A stretch of 64,000 nt of DNA from Yamagishiella unicocca (GCA_003116995.1 BDSL01000008.1:806001-870000), one strand, 5' to 3'; shown: positions 23,938 through 34,912, numbered from the stretch's first letter. Notes: generated from the sequence alone by a model not told the origin. A program made the numbers and translations.

Positions 23938-26900
23938 CTACTGGTTGCCGCCAGCAGTGGACGAAACGGCCACTGCTGGCGCCGCGTCCTTGCCAGCCGG
24001 CCGCGGCGTAAGGCCCGCAAAGCCCAGGATCTGCTCCGCCGCCAGCTGCGGCTGCTCCAGGTGCGCGCAGTGGCCGCACTGCTCCACCCACTCCAGCCGG
24101 GAGGAAGGCAGCGTCTCCTGAAACCTGCTGGCGTAGGAGGGCTCCAGTATCTCGTCGTTCCGGCCCCACATGACTAGCACGTCCTGCTTGATCTGTGGAA
24201 GAGGAGCCAGAGGGGGGGGCCGTTGTGGGGGAGACGAACGGTAACCACAAGACGGGAATCCAGTGGCCACTGGTCGGGATTCAGGTGTGAAGATCAAATC
24301 CAACACACGACACGCGCAGGCGGCTGGCTTACGGCACGGCGCGCGTTGTGTGGCTGCAAAGGATGCTGCTGCTGCTGCGGCTGCTGCGGCTGCGGAGAAC
24401 AGGTTTAGCTCGCGGCGCTTTCTAAGGAAGGGCCAAGGAGACATGCACACAGCGGCCGGTCTCGATCTTTAATCGTGACAAAGCAACCAACGCCGCGCCC
24501 TTCACTCCTGGGCGTACCTGGCTGATCTTGTTGCTGATGGCATAGCCGCCGCTGCGCATGAATGCGATGTTGGCGTCCACCCAGCCAGGGAGGTGGGTGT
24601 GCAGCCGGCCGATACGCATGGCGTCGACGGTCGCGAAGCGGTCCTTGTTGAAGTAGGCCATCTGCCGCGCGACAGGGCGGGAGGAAAGGAGCCGGCGCAT
24701 GAAGGCGGCGGCGTGGGGTCGGAATTACAACACGTGAAAAGACGGCTGGAGTACGGCAGGTCGCGGACTGCCGTGGATTATGGTTCAGAGGTATATCCGT
24801 AACCGAAGTATAGGATACCCAGCACAGCCGGGTTGCAGCGCGCGGCGAATCCGCCATCGTGACGTTGCATGTCTTCGTGCGCACACATCTAGGGTTTCCC
24901 CCTGGCCTTGTGGCTCCTAGCCTTCCCGCCTGGACCGGGTAGTGAGGCCCGCCCCTCGTCGCGCCCTCACCTTGTTGGCCGCCTGGCGCAGCGGCACCGA
25001 CTGCAGGACCTTGACTCCCAGCCACAGCAGGAAGCGGGGTGCAGTGGACATCTGGCCGATGCCGTCGATGAAGCCCTGGGCGTCGATCAGGACCACTGAT
25101 TGGACCAGCTGGGCGGTGCGTCGAGACAGCACCGAGGGAGGAGGGGAAATGAGTGCGTGAGTGCATGTGGAGGGGGTGGAGGGAGACGGGGGCTCGTCGT
25201 CAGGACAGCGGACACTACACGCCCTTCACAAGCAAGTGAGCCGCCGGGACCGAGGCGCTCCATCCTCAACCTGTCCCCAACCATTCTAGGTTCCCAACCA
25301 TTCTAGGTTCCCAACCATTCTAGGTTCCCAACCATTCTAGGTTCCCAACCATGTCAGGTCCCCCTACAGCTCCCCCCCAGCAGTCCGCATGCATGGCCAA
25401 CGACACCGCCAACTCAGCCCTGAGGGACCCGCCCCACGGCGCCATGCCCTAGCCGTCCAAGCCCCCCAGCAAAACCCTAAAACCCCACCTATCCCTTCGG
25501 CGCTCCCACCTCGGGGTACGTGTGGGCAAAGTCGAGCGCCTTAGCCCCCCCAAGGGATGCGCCCACCAGCACTACGGGCCGGCCGTCCGTGTGTGCCGCC
25601 AGGAAGGCCCGCATGTGAGCTGCCTTGTCCTCGGGGCGGATGGCGAGGGAGGGGTTGGACTGGAACAGCGAAGAGTCGGTGAAGCCCCAGCCCACCTGGG
25701 GGGAGCGGGGGGGGGGGCGTCGGGAGGGGGGCCGGGAGCGGGGCGGGGCGGGGAGGGGTGCGTCGGGTTGGGCGGGGAATGAGCGTCGCCGTCCGTGTGG
25801 GGGCGGGCGCCACCCGTCCTGCCGCGGCTTGCGGAGGCGTGTTTGCCTGGGTTGGCTGGGTTGGCTGGGTTGGCTGGGTTGGCTGGGTTGGCTGGGTTGG
25901 CTGGGTTGGCTGGGTTGGCTGGGTTGGCTGGGTTGGCTGGGTTGGCTGGGTTGGCTGGGTTGGCTGGGTTGGCTGGGTTGGCTGGGTTGGCTGGGTTGGC
26001 TGGGTTGGCTGGGTTGGCTGGGTTGGCTGGGTTGGCTGGGTTGGCTGGGTTGGCTGGGTTGGCTGGGTTGGCTGGGTTGGCTGGGTTGGCTGGGTTGGCT
26101 GGGTTGGCTGGGTTGGCTGCTGCGTGGACTGGCTGGGTCCCAGTGCATCGGCCACGGCCACATTGCAATCGGGCTTGCAAACCCCTCCATACCCGACAGG
26201 ACGTCTGGATCCATCCCCGACAGGACGTCTGGATCCATCCCCGGCACCCGCTGGATCCATCCCCGGCACCCGCTGGATCCATCCCCGGTACCCGCTGGAT
26301 CCATCCCCGCACCCGCTGGGTCCATCCCCGGCACCCGCTGGATCCATCCCCGGCAGGACGTCTGGATCCATCCCCGGCACCCGCTGGATCCATCCCCGCA
26401 CCCGCTGGATCCATCCCCGGTACCCGCTGGATCCATCCACGGCACCCGCTGGATCCATCCCCGGCAGGACGTCTGGATCCATCCCCGGCAGGACGTCTGG
26501 ATCCATCCCCGGCAGGACGTCTGGACTTGCAGCGGGCCCTCCAGCGTTCAGTCCCCACGTCCTGCCCTGGGTCGGGTCGCCTGACAGTCCTGGGATGAGT
26601 GCTGAAGGACACTACTGTGCCCACGTCTCCTCCTCTCCCCGCGACAATTAGCCCGGTACGAATTCCCCTTCCCTATCGTGGGTACACCGCAGCCCGCTGC
26701 CACAGCTCGCACCAGATCAAGGGCGTAGGTTGGCGCCGAGGCGGCTAGTAGCGGGTAAAGTCGCCTCCACTCCATGCATGACGAGTCGAAGCCGTGCAGC
26801 AGGACGAAGGCCGGAGCATCACGAGGATAGCGAGATAGCTCTTCGACTGTGGGTCCGACGAACGCCGTCGCGACCTCGGGTGAGCCTGGCATCGTGGGGA

Positions 26901-27117
26901 TTGCGACCGGCACGCGACGCATCAGCGCTGCCATCTCCCTGGCCGCAGGCTCCGTAATCTCAGTAACTTGTGGGGGTAAAAAGCTGGCCGGCTCGGTTGG
27001 CGCGGCAGCACGAGCGCGCGCTGCGCTGCGGTGCGTCCGGATGGGTCGAGGCGAAGGCGCACCGCTGGAAAGCACGAGTTGCCGCGCGTTGGCGCGTTTG
27101 AAAAGCGCTGTATTCAT
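23938..27117 (-). CDS. alpha/beta hydrolase, probably plastid-targeted
   Basis: Exons 27117-26713, 25695-25510, 25108-24971, 24661-24518 and 24192-23938 are all phase 0 and encode 375 residues. The ATG at 27117 begins a basic, Ala/Arg/Ser-rich leader of about 55 residues that looks like a chloroplast transit peptide. The fold's landmarks are all present: oxyanion segment LLHGFDSS in exon 1, nucleophile elbow GASLGG (Ser about 182) in exon 2, VLIDAQGFIDG after it, acid in WGRNDEIL (Asp about 304), and histidine in GHCAHLEQP. Family members are esterases or lipases, including plant plastid enzymes acting on prenylated or chlorophyll-derived esters; the substrate cannot be read from sequence. 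Intron 1 (about 1 kb) is almost entirely two tandem arrays. Confidence 0.88.
25275..25353. repeat. 17-bp intronic array (TTCCCAACCATTCTAGG)
   Basis: About four and a half copies in intron 2 of the alpha/beta hydrolase gene. Confidence 0.85.
25847..26119. repeat. 10-bp intronic array (GTTGGCTGGG)
   Basis: About 27 near-perfect copies in intron 1 of the alpha/beta hydrolase gene, pyrimidine-rich (CAACCCAGCC) on the transcribed sense strand. Confidence 0.95.
26192..26527. repeat. 21/22-bp intronic array around GGATCCATCCCCGGCACC
   Basis: Some fifteen units of two subtypes (GGCACCCGCT and GGCAGGACGTCT) alternate in intron 1 of the alpha/beta hydrolase gene, next to the 10-bp array. Confidence 0.9.
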
Positions 27118-27884
27118 CTTCACAAAGCCCTAGAGGGAGTAGCTGATGCGCGCAGAAGATGCACCCTCAGCGAGCAGGCCGAGTATAGTCCCAGTCTCCC
27201 AGATGACAAAGCAAATCAAAGTGGATAAATAATATAACTGAATCCTGAAGCGCAAGCAAACCAATCCTTCTTCGCTGCTTATGATGCCGCCGCACCGTCG
27301 TGGTCTTTTGGAACCTGCTACCCCTACTCCGCACTTCGCACTATACATGCAAACGTGCTGCATAACGTTATGCAGAGTGTCTATCTGCTAAAGGGAATTA
27401 GCCCTACCATCGTTCCGTGTCTCTACTTAACCGTTTGAAACGGCACTCTTGACTTTGCCCTATGTACCGGTATCGTTTTTGAGCTTGGAAACCCCTTTTG
27501 CATTTGCAGTTGGCGTCGGCAATTTTTACGGTAAACGGATAGGGTTGCCGTCGGCAGGCTTCAGCCCCCTACCGGTATGCGAAAAATGCAGAAATCCGTT
27601 GCACTATAAACCTGCCCTGTCTAGATATTAGCCAGCTAAGCACCGACCTGCCCCTAGGAGAAGTGTAACAACAGCACAGCGAATGTGACGATAAATCCAA
27701 TGAGTGCTTCATGGGTTTTTCCTTTTGGCTCCTCGGGTGTAAAAAGATCTCTTGCGTCGCTGACATCCTTCCGGAGTTTCGGACCTGCAAGGGGGGCGTC
27801 GTGCGGGTAGGCGCATCGAAGCTGGTGGTCGCTACAAGACGGGGTATGGCAGCCAAGGTGTGGCAACAGCAAGCGCACGTGAGC

Positions 27885-27918
27885 GATGCGCCCGATGGTT
27901 CTGCCTTCTGTCTACAGG
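27885..27918 (+). repeat. dispersed repeat copy 1 (GCCCGATGGTTCTGCCTT)
   Basis: Shares TGC/GCGCCCGATGGTTCTGCCTT with copies at 29101 and 37839. The match here is the shortest of the three. Confidence 0.6.
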
Positions 27919-28495
27919 AGGGGGAGGACGAGCAGCAGTAGCCCGCTTTCCAGTTTCCAAAAGATGCAGCAGAAGATGCAATGGGATGCAACCCTTGTCG
28001 AGCTCATGATATTAGAGGAATTGGAGGCTGCGGGACCAGCCGGTACTATGCTGTGAGCTGGAGCACAAGAAGACTTCTATGAACTGGCATGCGACTGTGC
28101 GAATACCTCAGCCAACGAGTGTGCGTGCATCGGCATGACGATTCCAGGACAGCTGCACGTCCATGTGACGGGAATCTTGGGCTACGACCTGGGCCGGGCA
28201 CCTGCAAAGACGAACTCACCCGCACAGGCCAGGGCAGACTCACCCGCAGCCCCGCATTCTGCCAGAAGAAAAGGGAAACGTATGGCACATGAAGGTCATA
28301 GGCGAGCAGACCCCTCAAATAATGCAGCGCGACAATGTGGCACATACCCGCCACAAGCATCGCCCACCGCACTGGGCAAGGACAGCACCAGGGCACGGAA
28401 CAAACGCAGGACGTAGGCCCCACAGAAATCGGGCCGCCCGCATGTTGGGACCATGCGCCCGAGGCAGCAGGCCCCCAAACTGCACAGGCCGTGAC

Positions 28496-28600
28496 TTTGG
28501 GGCTTGTGCCGAAACGACATTTGCCCCTTGGGTCGACACGACTTCCCCCCTTGGGCCCAAATGACGTTTTGCCCCTTAGGCCGAAACGACATTTTTTTGC
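28496..28600 (-). repeat. cluster of CGACATTTTGCCCCTTGGG-like units
   Basis: Three to four degenerate units of about 28 bp built on CCGAAACGAC...GCCCCTTGGG. It is not part of a recognisable gene. Confidence 0.6.
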
Positions 28601-29100
28601 CTCCCTGTAAGCCCCTTCTCGGTTCCCTCCCTGGAGCGCAAAGCCTTGTTATGTATTTAAATAGCATAATTTTCATTCCAGGGTCGGGCCTCCGTTCCTT
28701 TGCGGAGATCGCCGGTTCGATTCCATCAATGCCGGGGAGAGTAGCGTCTCTTTGTCACCCAAGTGGGGGCTGATGGTTGGAAGCTTCGCATGATTCAGCC
28801 GGTCAAGTTCGTTGACGTCGATGGTGTGTCCTCTCTGAGCTAACAGCCGGCAACGATTCCTGCCGGAAGGGAGGTTATCGTGGTTGATGATTAATCCGGG
28901 AACGCGTGAGGCAGGAAACTGAGCAGCGAAAACGGGTACCTGCGGGCGGCAGGAGGACAGCATGCCTGAGTCGGCGGCTGGACCACCTGGTAGGTCCTCT
29001 GCGAAGCAACTAACTGTTTTGCTTTTCTCTTTAAAAAAATAGAGGAACAGAATGCGTGCATCTAGGCAATGCGCATGTACAAAACCGTATCCAGGATTCA

Positions 29101-29160
29101 CATGCCCGATGGTTCTGCCTTTTGGTCTGGAACTCACTGCAACAGTTACTACAACATGAT
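29101..29160 (+). repeat. dispersed repeat copy 2
   Basis: CATGCCCGATGGTTCTGCCT followed by TTTGGTCTGGAACTCACTG. It closely matches 37839-37900, including the downstream TGGTCTGGAA and CACTG segments. Confidence 0.7.
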
Positions 29161-29734
29161 GTGGCCGATGCCTCTACACCTTCGGGCCGCATCCATGCGC
29201 GTACTTGCAATGGGGTGATGCGGTGCTAGCCCTGAGGAGGCACAACGGCCGTTACAGCTCCGTATCACAAGGCGCACATATAAGTGAATGTCAGCAGATC
29301 TGGGGGGCCGCCTGTCGATGATGTCACGACACCCCCCCGGCCGGTCGCCACCACAGGTGTCCCAAACTCGCCACACACTGTCGACCTCACAATGCCTCCA
29401 CACATCAAATCACATTTAACGCACACCCATACCAGTCCACTTCATGCCCTACAGGCAATCAACCAATACACAATGAAGGACACCGTGCCTTACTCGGCGC
29501 AACACGAAGAACCCTCGCTCGATATACAATTAAGATGCCCCAAACAAGTCGTGTTCTTGGCACCTTGGTCGGAGTCAGGTGCTTGCTGCTAGCGTCGGGA
29601 CCCGTGCCCAGGAGCCCCGTCCGCGCTCACGGGAAGGCGAGAGGCGCCGAAGCCGATAATATACAAGGCCGATCTCCACAAAATAAAACCATGCCGTGGG
29701 TTCGCCCACATGCTGTGTTGTACAGCTGATAAGA

Positions 29735-29739
29735 TTACA
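29735..29739 (-). terminator. polyadenylation signal TGTAA (acyl-activating enzyme fragment)
   Basis: TTACA on the + strand, that is TGTAA on the - strand, 333 nt after the stop at 30072. TGTAA is the usual volvocine signal. Confidence 0.5.
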
Positions 29740-30071
29740 CGGGCCACACATGTTGCCGCCAACAACAACCAAACAACCAAGCAATCGGACTGTCGCGGCT
29801 GAAGTTTAGTATTTTGGAGCATACACGTCAGCAAAACCTACGACCGCCAGTGATGCACTTGGCAGTGCCGAGCTCTGATGAAGCCCCCCCCTTAGCCCGA
29901 CTCAGCTCGAATTAGGCTCCACTCATTGTACATCCTTTTTGCACCTTCCTTTTGCGCCTCCCCATTGCGGCCCCACCTGCTGCCACCTGCGTGCCCCCCC
30001 CACGCCGCCGCGCCAACTCGCCGATCGCCTCTGACTACCCGCCCCCCTCCGCCCCCTCCTGCTTGCCACAG

Positions 30072-31390
30072 TTACAGACGCGACCGAGTGGGGAGCTCGT
30101 CCCGCAGCAGCCGGCGCATGACCTTGTTGGAGGCGTTGCGCGGCAGGGAGGGGACCACCGCCACCCGGGACACCTGCAGGACGTGGGGCCCGCGGCACTT
30201 GGCATGTTGGGGCAGCGTAGAGACGCGTGCTGGTCATACGAGGCAAGCTAGGGTCGATTAGATAGCTAGGATACCCCGCTAGGATACCCCGCGTGTGGAA
30301 CGTCTGCCTTAGTAGTGTGCATGCAGAAGCATTTGGCGGGTCGGTCGGAGGACGAAGCGCGATTCCCAGCCCTGTAACCATCGTGCGGAACCAAAGCCAG
30401 AAGGTGCATGTGCGGGGGCGGGGGCGGGCGCGGGGGGGGCCACAGGGTGGAGGGCGGGCGTGGGGGGGGCCACGGGGTGGAGGGTGCCCTGTAAGCCCCC
30501 GCACGTGGTCGCTTCAAGCCAGTGCAGTCGTACTGCAGCAGGGGCTCGAGGAAGGGGGCTTACAGGGTGCGCTCCCGGATCCCGGATCCCGGATCCCGGA
30601 TACGCAACTACACCGCCACTGGTTGGCAAACCCTCGCGCTCCCGGGATCCCGCACCCCTCTCTACTCTGACGCTCCCTGCATGTGACCACACACGCACAT
30701 TTGCCGGCCCTTCTCACTGCTGCCCTCCCCTGCCCCGCCCCGTCCCACCTTGAACAGCGGGTTCAGCTTGCTCCGGACGGCTTCCTGGCACTGCCGCTGA
30801 AGCGCCGCCGTCAGCCGCTGCTGCTGCTGCTGCCGCTCCAGCAGCGCCTGCCCTCCGCCGGCCAGCTTCCCGCCCCCCCCGCGGACGCCTGCGCAGTCAG
30901 CACCAGAAAGAGGTGCAGCTCCTCCGGGCCCCCCCTGCGGCGGCGCCACTCCAACTGCCGCCGCCTCCGCCACGCCCGCCACTGCCTCCCCCACGGCCCT
31001 CTCCAGCTCCACTGACGAGACCTGTGCGTCCACCACCGAGCAGAACAGCAGGCATTGGAGGAACCGTAATCGGCTGCATCGCAAACGCCTATTCGTCCTC
31101 AGGCGGGACTGGTTTCTCCTAACACACTACCGACATTAATAGGCATCGGAGATTGGATGGGTGGAGGTGGCTGGCAGCACGTGGAGGACCTCTTAAGGGT
31201 ATTTAGGACACCGGGTTATGCGCCGTACCTTGATGCCGCCAAGGTTCATGGTATCGTCGCAGCGGCCCAGAGCGCAAAAGGCCCACGGGGCCGGACCCGG
31301 TCCCGGAGCCGGCAGCGCCGCCATCTCGTCGCCGTGCCGGCGGAGCGGCAGGCCCGCAGTGCCGTACAGAGGCATGCCGTCGTAGTACAC
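30072..31390 (-). pseudogene. C-terminal fragment of an acyl-activating enzyme (AMP-binding superfamily)
   Basis: Exons 31390-31229, 31021-30749 and 30173-30072 join in phase 0 and encode about 178 residues. Exon 1 carries the motif PLRRHGDEM and the adenylate-forming hinge GRCDDTMNLGGIKV. Exon 2 continues SSVELERA and ends KLNPLFK. Exon 3 carries VVPSLPRNASNKVMRRLLRD, with the near-universal C-terminal lysine region, then a stop. This is the pattern of peroxisomal-type AAE17/AAE18 acyl-CoA synthetases. The N-terminal several hundred residues, including the P-loop-like AMP-binding motif, are not found upstream, where mobile-element sequence begins. Exon 2 also shows two apparent compensating frameshifts at G runs (+ strand C runs 30929-30935 and 30873-30880). 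Hence called a fragment; splice sites are intact, so truncation may be recent. Confidence 0.75.
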
Positions 31391-31504
31391 CTACGTAGCG
31401 TGACCTGGCGCGGCATGGGCGGGGTGGCTGATGGGGTTAGAGAAGGGTGAGGGGAAGCGATGCTGCGGCAGTTTTAGACGCCCTGACATCACCCCCGCCC
31501 CTGA

Positions 31505-31541
31505 CCTCATCCCAACACACACACACACACACACACACACT
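31505..31541. repeat. (CA)n microsatellite
   Basis: An ACAC run of about 35 bp upstream (- strand sense) of the acyl-activating-enzyme exons. Confidence 0.9.
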
Positions 31542-31574
31542 GATCTTCCCCTTGCCGTTGGCCAGGAGCCGCTC

Positions 31575-31710
31575 CTCCCTGGACCCCTTGCATCGGCCCC
31601 TCCCTGGACCCCTTGCACCCGCCCCTCCCTGGACCCCTTGCACCCACCCCTCCCTGGACCCCTTGCACCCACCCCTCCCTGGACCCCTTGCACCCACCCC
31701 TCCCTGGAAG
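31575..31710. repeat. 25-bp minisatellite, left copy
   Basis: More than five units of CTGGACCCCTTGCACCCACC plus CCTCC, ending in CTCCCTGGAAGGTGAGTGAA. The same unit and the same end sequence occur at 36937-37040. Confidence 0.9.
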
Positions 31711-31813
31711 GTGAGTGAACGTGTAACAAGCTGCGCAGGGGCTGCGCGAGTGGGCTTACCTCCCCCGCCGGGGCCGCTGGCGGGCGTCATGCGGGCGGGC
31801 TGCAAGGGGCGCA

Positions 31814-31928
31814 CGCTTGCAGGGCTATGCTTGCCAGGCTATGCTTGCAGGGCTATGCTTGCAAGGCTATGCTTGCAAGGCTATGCTTGCAGGGCTATGC
31901 TTGCAGGAGTATGCTTGCAGGGCTATGG
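31814..31928. repeat. 14/15-bp array (AGGGCTATGCTTGC)
   Basis: About seven or eight copies between the left 25-bp minisatellite and the reiterated RPA-like 3' ends. Confidence 0.85.
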
Positions 31929-32059
31929 GCGGCCGTCATGCGGGTACACACTTTTATGCTTGCGGGGGTGTGCTTGCTGGGTTATGAGAATGGTGAGGGA
32001 TTGTGTGATGAAATATCGGGAGGCGTGAGGTGAGGCGTTGTAATTGTTACAGTTTGTAA

Positions 32060-32545
32060 AAGCCCACCAATTGCAGTGTACGTCTCTCTTACCAATCTTA
32101 ACAATAAGTCCATCGGCGATGTGAAACATGCCGCGCAGTGTATGCATTGTGCAACATCAGCAATGCCTATGTCAGCAGAGACCGTACGAAGCCCTGGCTC
32201 ACAAGGCTCCTGTACACGCACGACCACTTGCAGTGTACGCAAGGCTCTGAGCAATGTTAACAATAAGTCCGGAAGTCATGTGGCGTAAGCTGGGCAGGGC
32301 TGTCCGCACAAACCGTATGAAGCCCGCACAGTCGATTGGCGATGTCAAACATGGCATGCAAAATGCGGCCGGAAGTCATGTGGCATTAGCTACCCGGAAG
32401 CAGGATCGCTAGAAATGATGAACTGTCCGCAGCAGAAGCCCTGGCTCACAAGGGTCCTGTCGACGCGCGACCACTTGCAGTCTACGCAACGCCCTCAGCA
32501 ATGTTAACAATAACTCCATCGGCGATGTCAAAGGTGCCGTGTAGT
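32060..32545 (-). repeat. reiterated 3' ends of the RPA-like gene
   Basis: Segments around 32085-32280, 32320-32400 and 32425-32545 share motifs such as CTGGCTCACAAGG, CGACCACTTGCAGT, AGCAATGTTAACAATAA and CATCGGCGATGT. On the - strand two of them translate as HTLRGMFHIADGLIVKI and HTLHGTFDIADGVIVNI, so the gene's last coding stretch has been copied. Confidence 0.65.
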
Positions 32546-32863
32546 GTGTGCACTGCAGTGGATTGCTGTTGCAGCTGCGTTGTGGTCAATGTGGCCATGG
32601 TTGGGATGTTGAAGACATGCGTGAGGGTGGCTGGGTCAGTCAGTAGTACTGGCGCGGTTTCCCAGGCAGCAGCTGCGGTGTAGAAGTTGCCGAAGACTGC
32701 GAACGTTGGAGGTATCTGAGCACACCGAGGCTCAGTGCAGGAGCTTTCTGCGGTGAGCGGCAAGACGGTGCCGCACTCGGTGCATCTGGTGGGGCAGGCA
32801 AGGGGAACGAAGTGTTTGTAAAGTGATGGATGGTGCAGGATGTTGTGATGGCGTTGGTATGCT

Positions 32864-33071
32864 GCGTCAGTAAATATTGGTGTGATGACAGTGAGGGCAA
32901 ATAGTGGCGCGATGCGCGTCTGAGACGGACGGACGGACGGATGGACGGACAAGTTCCGGTGTGCCAAAGCGTTGTGGATGGGCCGTCAGTAAATATTGGT
33001 GTGATGACAGTGAGGGCAAATAGTGGCGCGAGGCGCGTGCCAGACGGACGGACGGACGGACGGACAAGTTG
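32864..33071. repeat. tandem duplication of about 90 bp with (GGAC)n
   Basis: The segment CGTCAGTAAATATTGGTGTG through GGCAAATAGTGGCGCG to the GGACGGACGG run and ACAAGTT occurs at 32864-32957 and again at 32983-33071. The copied coding part reads APLFALTVITPIFTD on the - strand. Confidence 0.85.
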
Positions 33072-33490
33072 CAGCGGTGTTCTGAGCTGCGGCGGACGGA
33101 CGGACAGACGGACGGCCCTACTTACTGCTTGGCGAGAGGGTGCGTGGCTTCTGGCACGAAGATCCCGCGGAGAGATGCGGTCACGGAAGGGCCAGCATGA
33201 GCGACCAGGAGGCTTGCCGGCAGCAGCGGAAGGGCATCCAGGAGAGCGTCGCACGTTGAGGGGATGGTGGTGATTCCCGTGGTATTGCGTGTTGCCAGCA
33301 GGCGGTCGGCGGATGGTGATGGCAGTCGGGTGGCGTCGATGACGCCCAATGCACGCTGTGTGATGCGTGCAGAGCCGAGCAGTTGTCGGAGCGCGGTGAC
33401 TTGCCCGGGTGCCATGTCGTCAAAGCGCAGCTGGAATGAAACAGGGGTAGCGTGAGTGGGTGAGAGCTGTCAAATGTAGCATATTGCGCG

Positions 33491-33701
33491 AGCCCCATAG
33501 CCCACATAGCCCACATAGCCCATATAGCCCATATAGCCCATATAGCTCATATAGCCCACATAGCCCACATAGCCCATCTAGCCCACATAGCCCACATAGT
33601 CCATCTAGCCCACATAGCCCATATAGCCCATATAGCCCACATAGGCCACATAGCCCATATAGCTCATACAGCGGCGCCCCCTCATATAGCCCATATATCT
33701 G
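33491..33701. repeat. 9-bp array (AGCCCACAT / AGCCCATAT)
   Basis: About twenty 9-bp units fill the apparent intron between two blocks of the RPA-like gene. Confidence 0.9.
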
Positions 33702-34087
33702 TATACATACCTGTAGCTGTCCGGTGTTGACAACAGATACATGCTGATCTTGAGCAGCCGCGAATACAAAGGAGGTCGCCAGTTGTGCCTCGGCGATGTC
33801 AGAAGGTATCGCGGGATCGAGCGCGGCATGTGGCAGAGCAATCATATCGATTGCAAAGAGGGTGTTGCTGGTGGCAGCTGTAAGGTGCTCGCTCCTGGCA
33901 TTGAAGGGAGGAAAGACCTGCGAGAGCAAGAGAGTGAGAAAGTGTGGACGGTCACACTGGTGTTTGCTCCGTTGGTGAGCGTCGCTGTGCTGGCGGTATT
34001 AAAACTGCGCGAGCGCTGGATGTCGCCAGCCGTCCGCCAGTTGACGAAGTTGAGGAGCTTTCCACGGTTAGCGTAAAGGAAGTTTGT

Positions 34088-34249
34088 CCTGCCCGGCAGC
34101 AAGGGCTTTGTCCATATGGACGAAGACACGATTCTCACCATCATGGTCTATCCCAGCCGTCCTGGGTCGCAGCAGGACGGCTGGGATAGACCATGATGGT
34201 GAGAATCGTGTCTTCGTCCATATGGACAAAGCCCTTGCTGCCGGGCAGG
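34088..34249. repeat. perfect 77-bp inverted repeat with 8-nt loop
   Basis: Arm 34088-34164 is the exact reverse complement of 34173-34249, with GGTCGCAG as the loop. The arms contain coding-like sequence of the RPA-like gene (FVHMDEDTILTIMVYPSRP on the - strand). Any transcript through it would fold into a long perfect hairpin. Confidence 0.97.
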
Positions 34250-34546
34250 TTGGAGGCGCCGATTGGCATGTACGAGAGTAGGCGGCCCTGTATGTGAGCG
34301 TCTCGTGAGGTAGTTTTGCTGGTGCTGACGTTTTTGCTACGAGTAGCGGGCAGCTCAGGACGTTTGGCTGGTGGTTGCTGCTCCAGTAGACGCGCGAGAA
34401 GCAGGCCGGAGCGCTTGTGAGCAGGGGCAGATTCCTTCGGTGCCATTGTGAAAATATAAGATTGTTGTATGTGGCTATGTGAAAATATACGATTGATTGC
34501 TTGGGCAGCACTTTATATGTGGCTATGTGAAATCTAGGGAGGGTGC

Positions 34547-34912
34547 GAGAATGCGCACAGAGTGTGAGAATGCGCCGGTTTCAAGCGCAGTGGTCGTCAG
34601 TAGGCAAATAAAAAATATTGCCAAATGTAGAAGCGCTGGAAGGCACGTGCGAGTGCGGCGGGTACTGGTATGCTGGAGAAGGCAGGCGCGAGGTCGTTTG
34701 GCCGATCAGGAGGTGAGGCGGAGAGTCGCGTATAAAATAGTAGCGGATTGCGTGAAGCTTCGGGCGGATGGAGCGGGCGTGGGAAAGTGACTTGTGAGCT
34801 GGGAGCAGGGAATGCGAGAATGCGCCGGTTTCGAGTGCAATCGTAATAACTAGGCGAATAAAAAATATTGGCAACTGCGGAAGCGCTGGAAGGGAGGCGC
34901 GAGTGCAATCGA
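34547..34912. repeat. direct repeat pair upstream of the RPA-like gene
   Basis: The stretch GAGAATGCGCCGGTTTC through AATAAAAAATATTG to AAGCGCTGGAAGG occurs near 34565-34645 and again near 34812-34892, about 250 bp apart, diverged by roughly ten to twenty percent. Confidence 0.8.

Larger units (their letters stand above)
27118..30071. other. gene-poor region with repeat debris
   Basis: It lies upstream of the alpha/beta hydrolase start and downstream of the acyl-activating-enzyme stop. No gene is supportable. It contains two of three copies of a dispersed motif (27885-27918 and 29101-29160) and a short cluster at 28496-28600 in which CCGAAACGACATTTTGCCCC-like units recur. Long A/T-richer patches distinguish it from flanking genes, consistent with old transposon remains. 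Confidence 0.5.
32489..34446 (-). pseudogene. RPA-like single-stranded-DNA-binding protein of the mobile element, broken
   Basis: On the - strand, an ATG at 34446 opens MAPKESAPAHKRSG. Further coding-like blocks follow: about 34087-33970 (NRGKLLNFVNWRTAGDIQRS), 33919-33712 (VFPPFNARSEHLTAATSNTL, ending GQLQ at a GTATGT donor), 33430-33124 (LRFDDMAPGQVTALRQLLGS, ending at a perfect GTAAGT donor) and 32930-32489. The last block carries a cysteine cluster (CPTRCTECG...CTEPRC) and a following beta-rich stretch, which resembles the zinc ribbon in the C-terminal OB-fold of RPA70. RPA-like proteins are known passengers of plant and algal Helitrons. The first block is interrupted by the perfect inverted repeat at 34088-34249, which creates a premature stop. 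A tandem duplication (32864/32983) blurs the last junction. Exon limits are approximate, and assignment to RPA is an inference from the Cys pattern and context. Confidence 0.45.

Noticed and set aside
28700..28730. A tRNA-like B box (GGTTCGATTCC) near 28711
   Set aside because: The flanking bases do not form a T stem, and no matching acceptor or anticodon arm is seen upstream.
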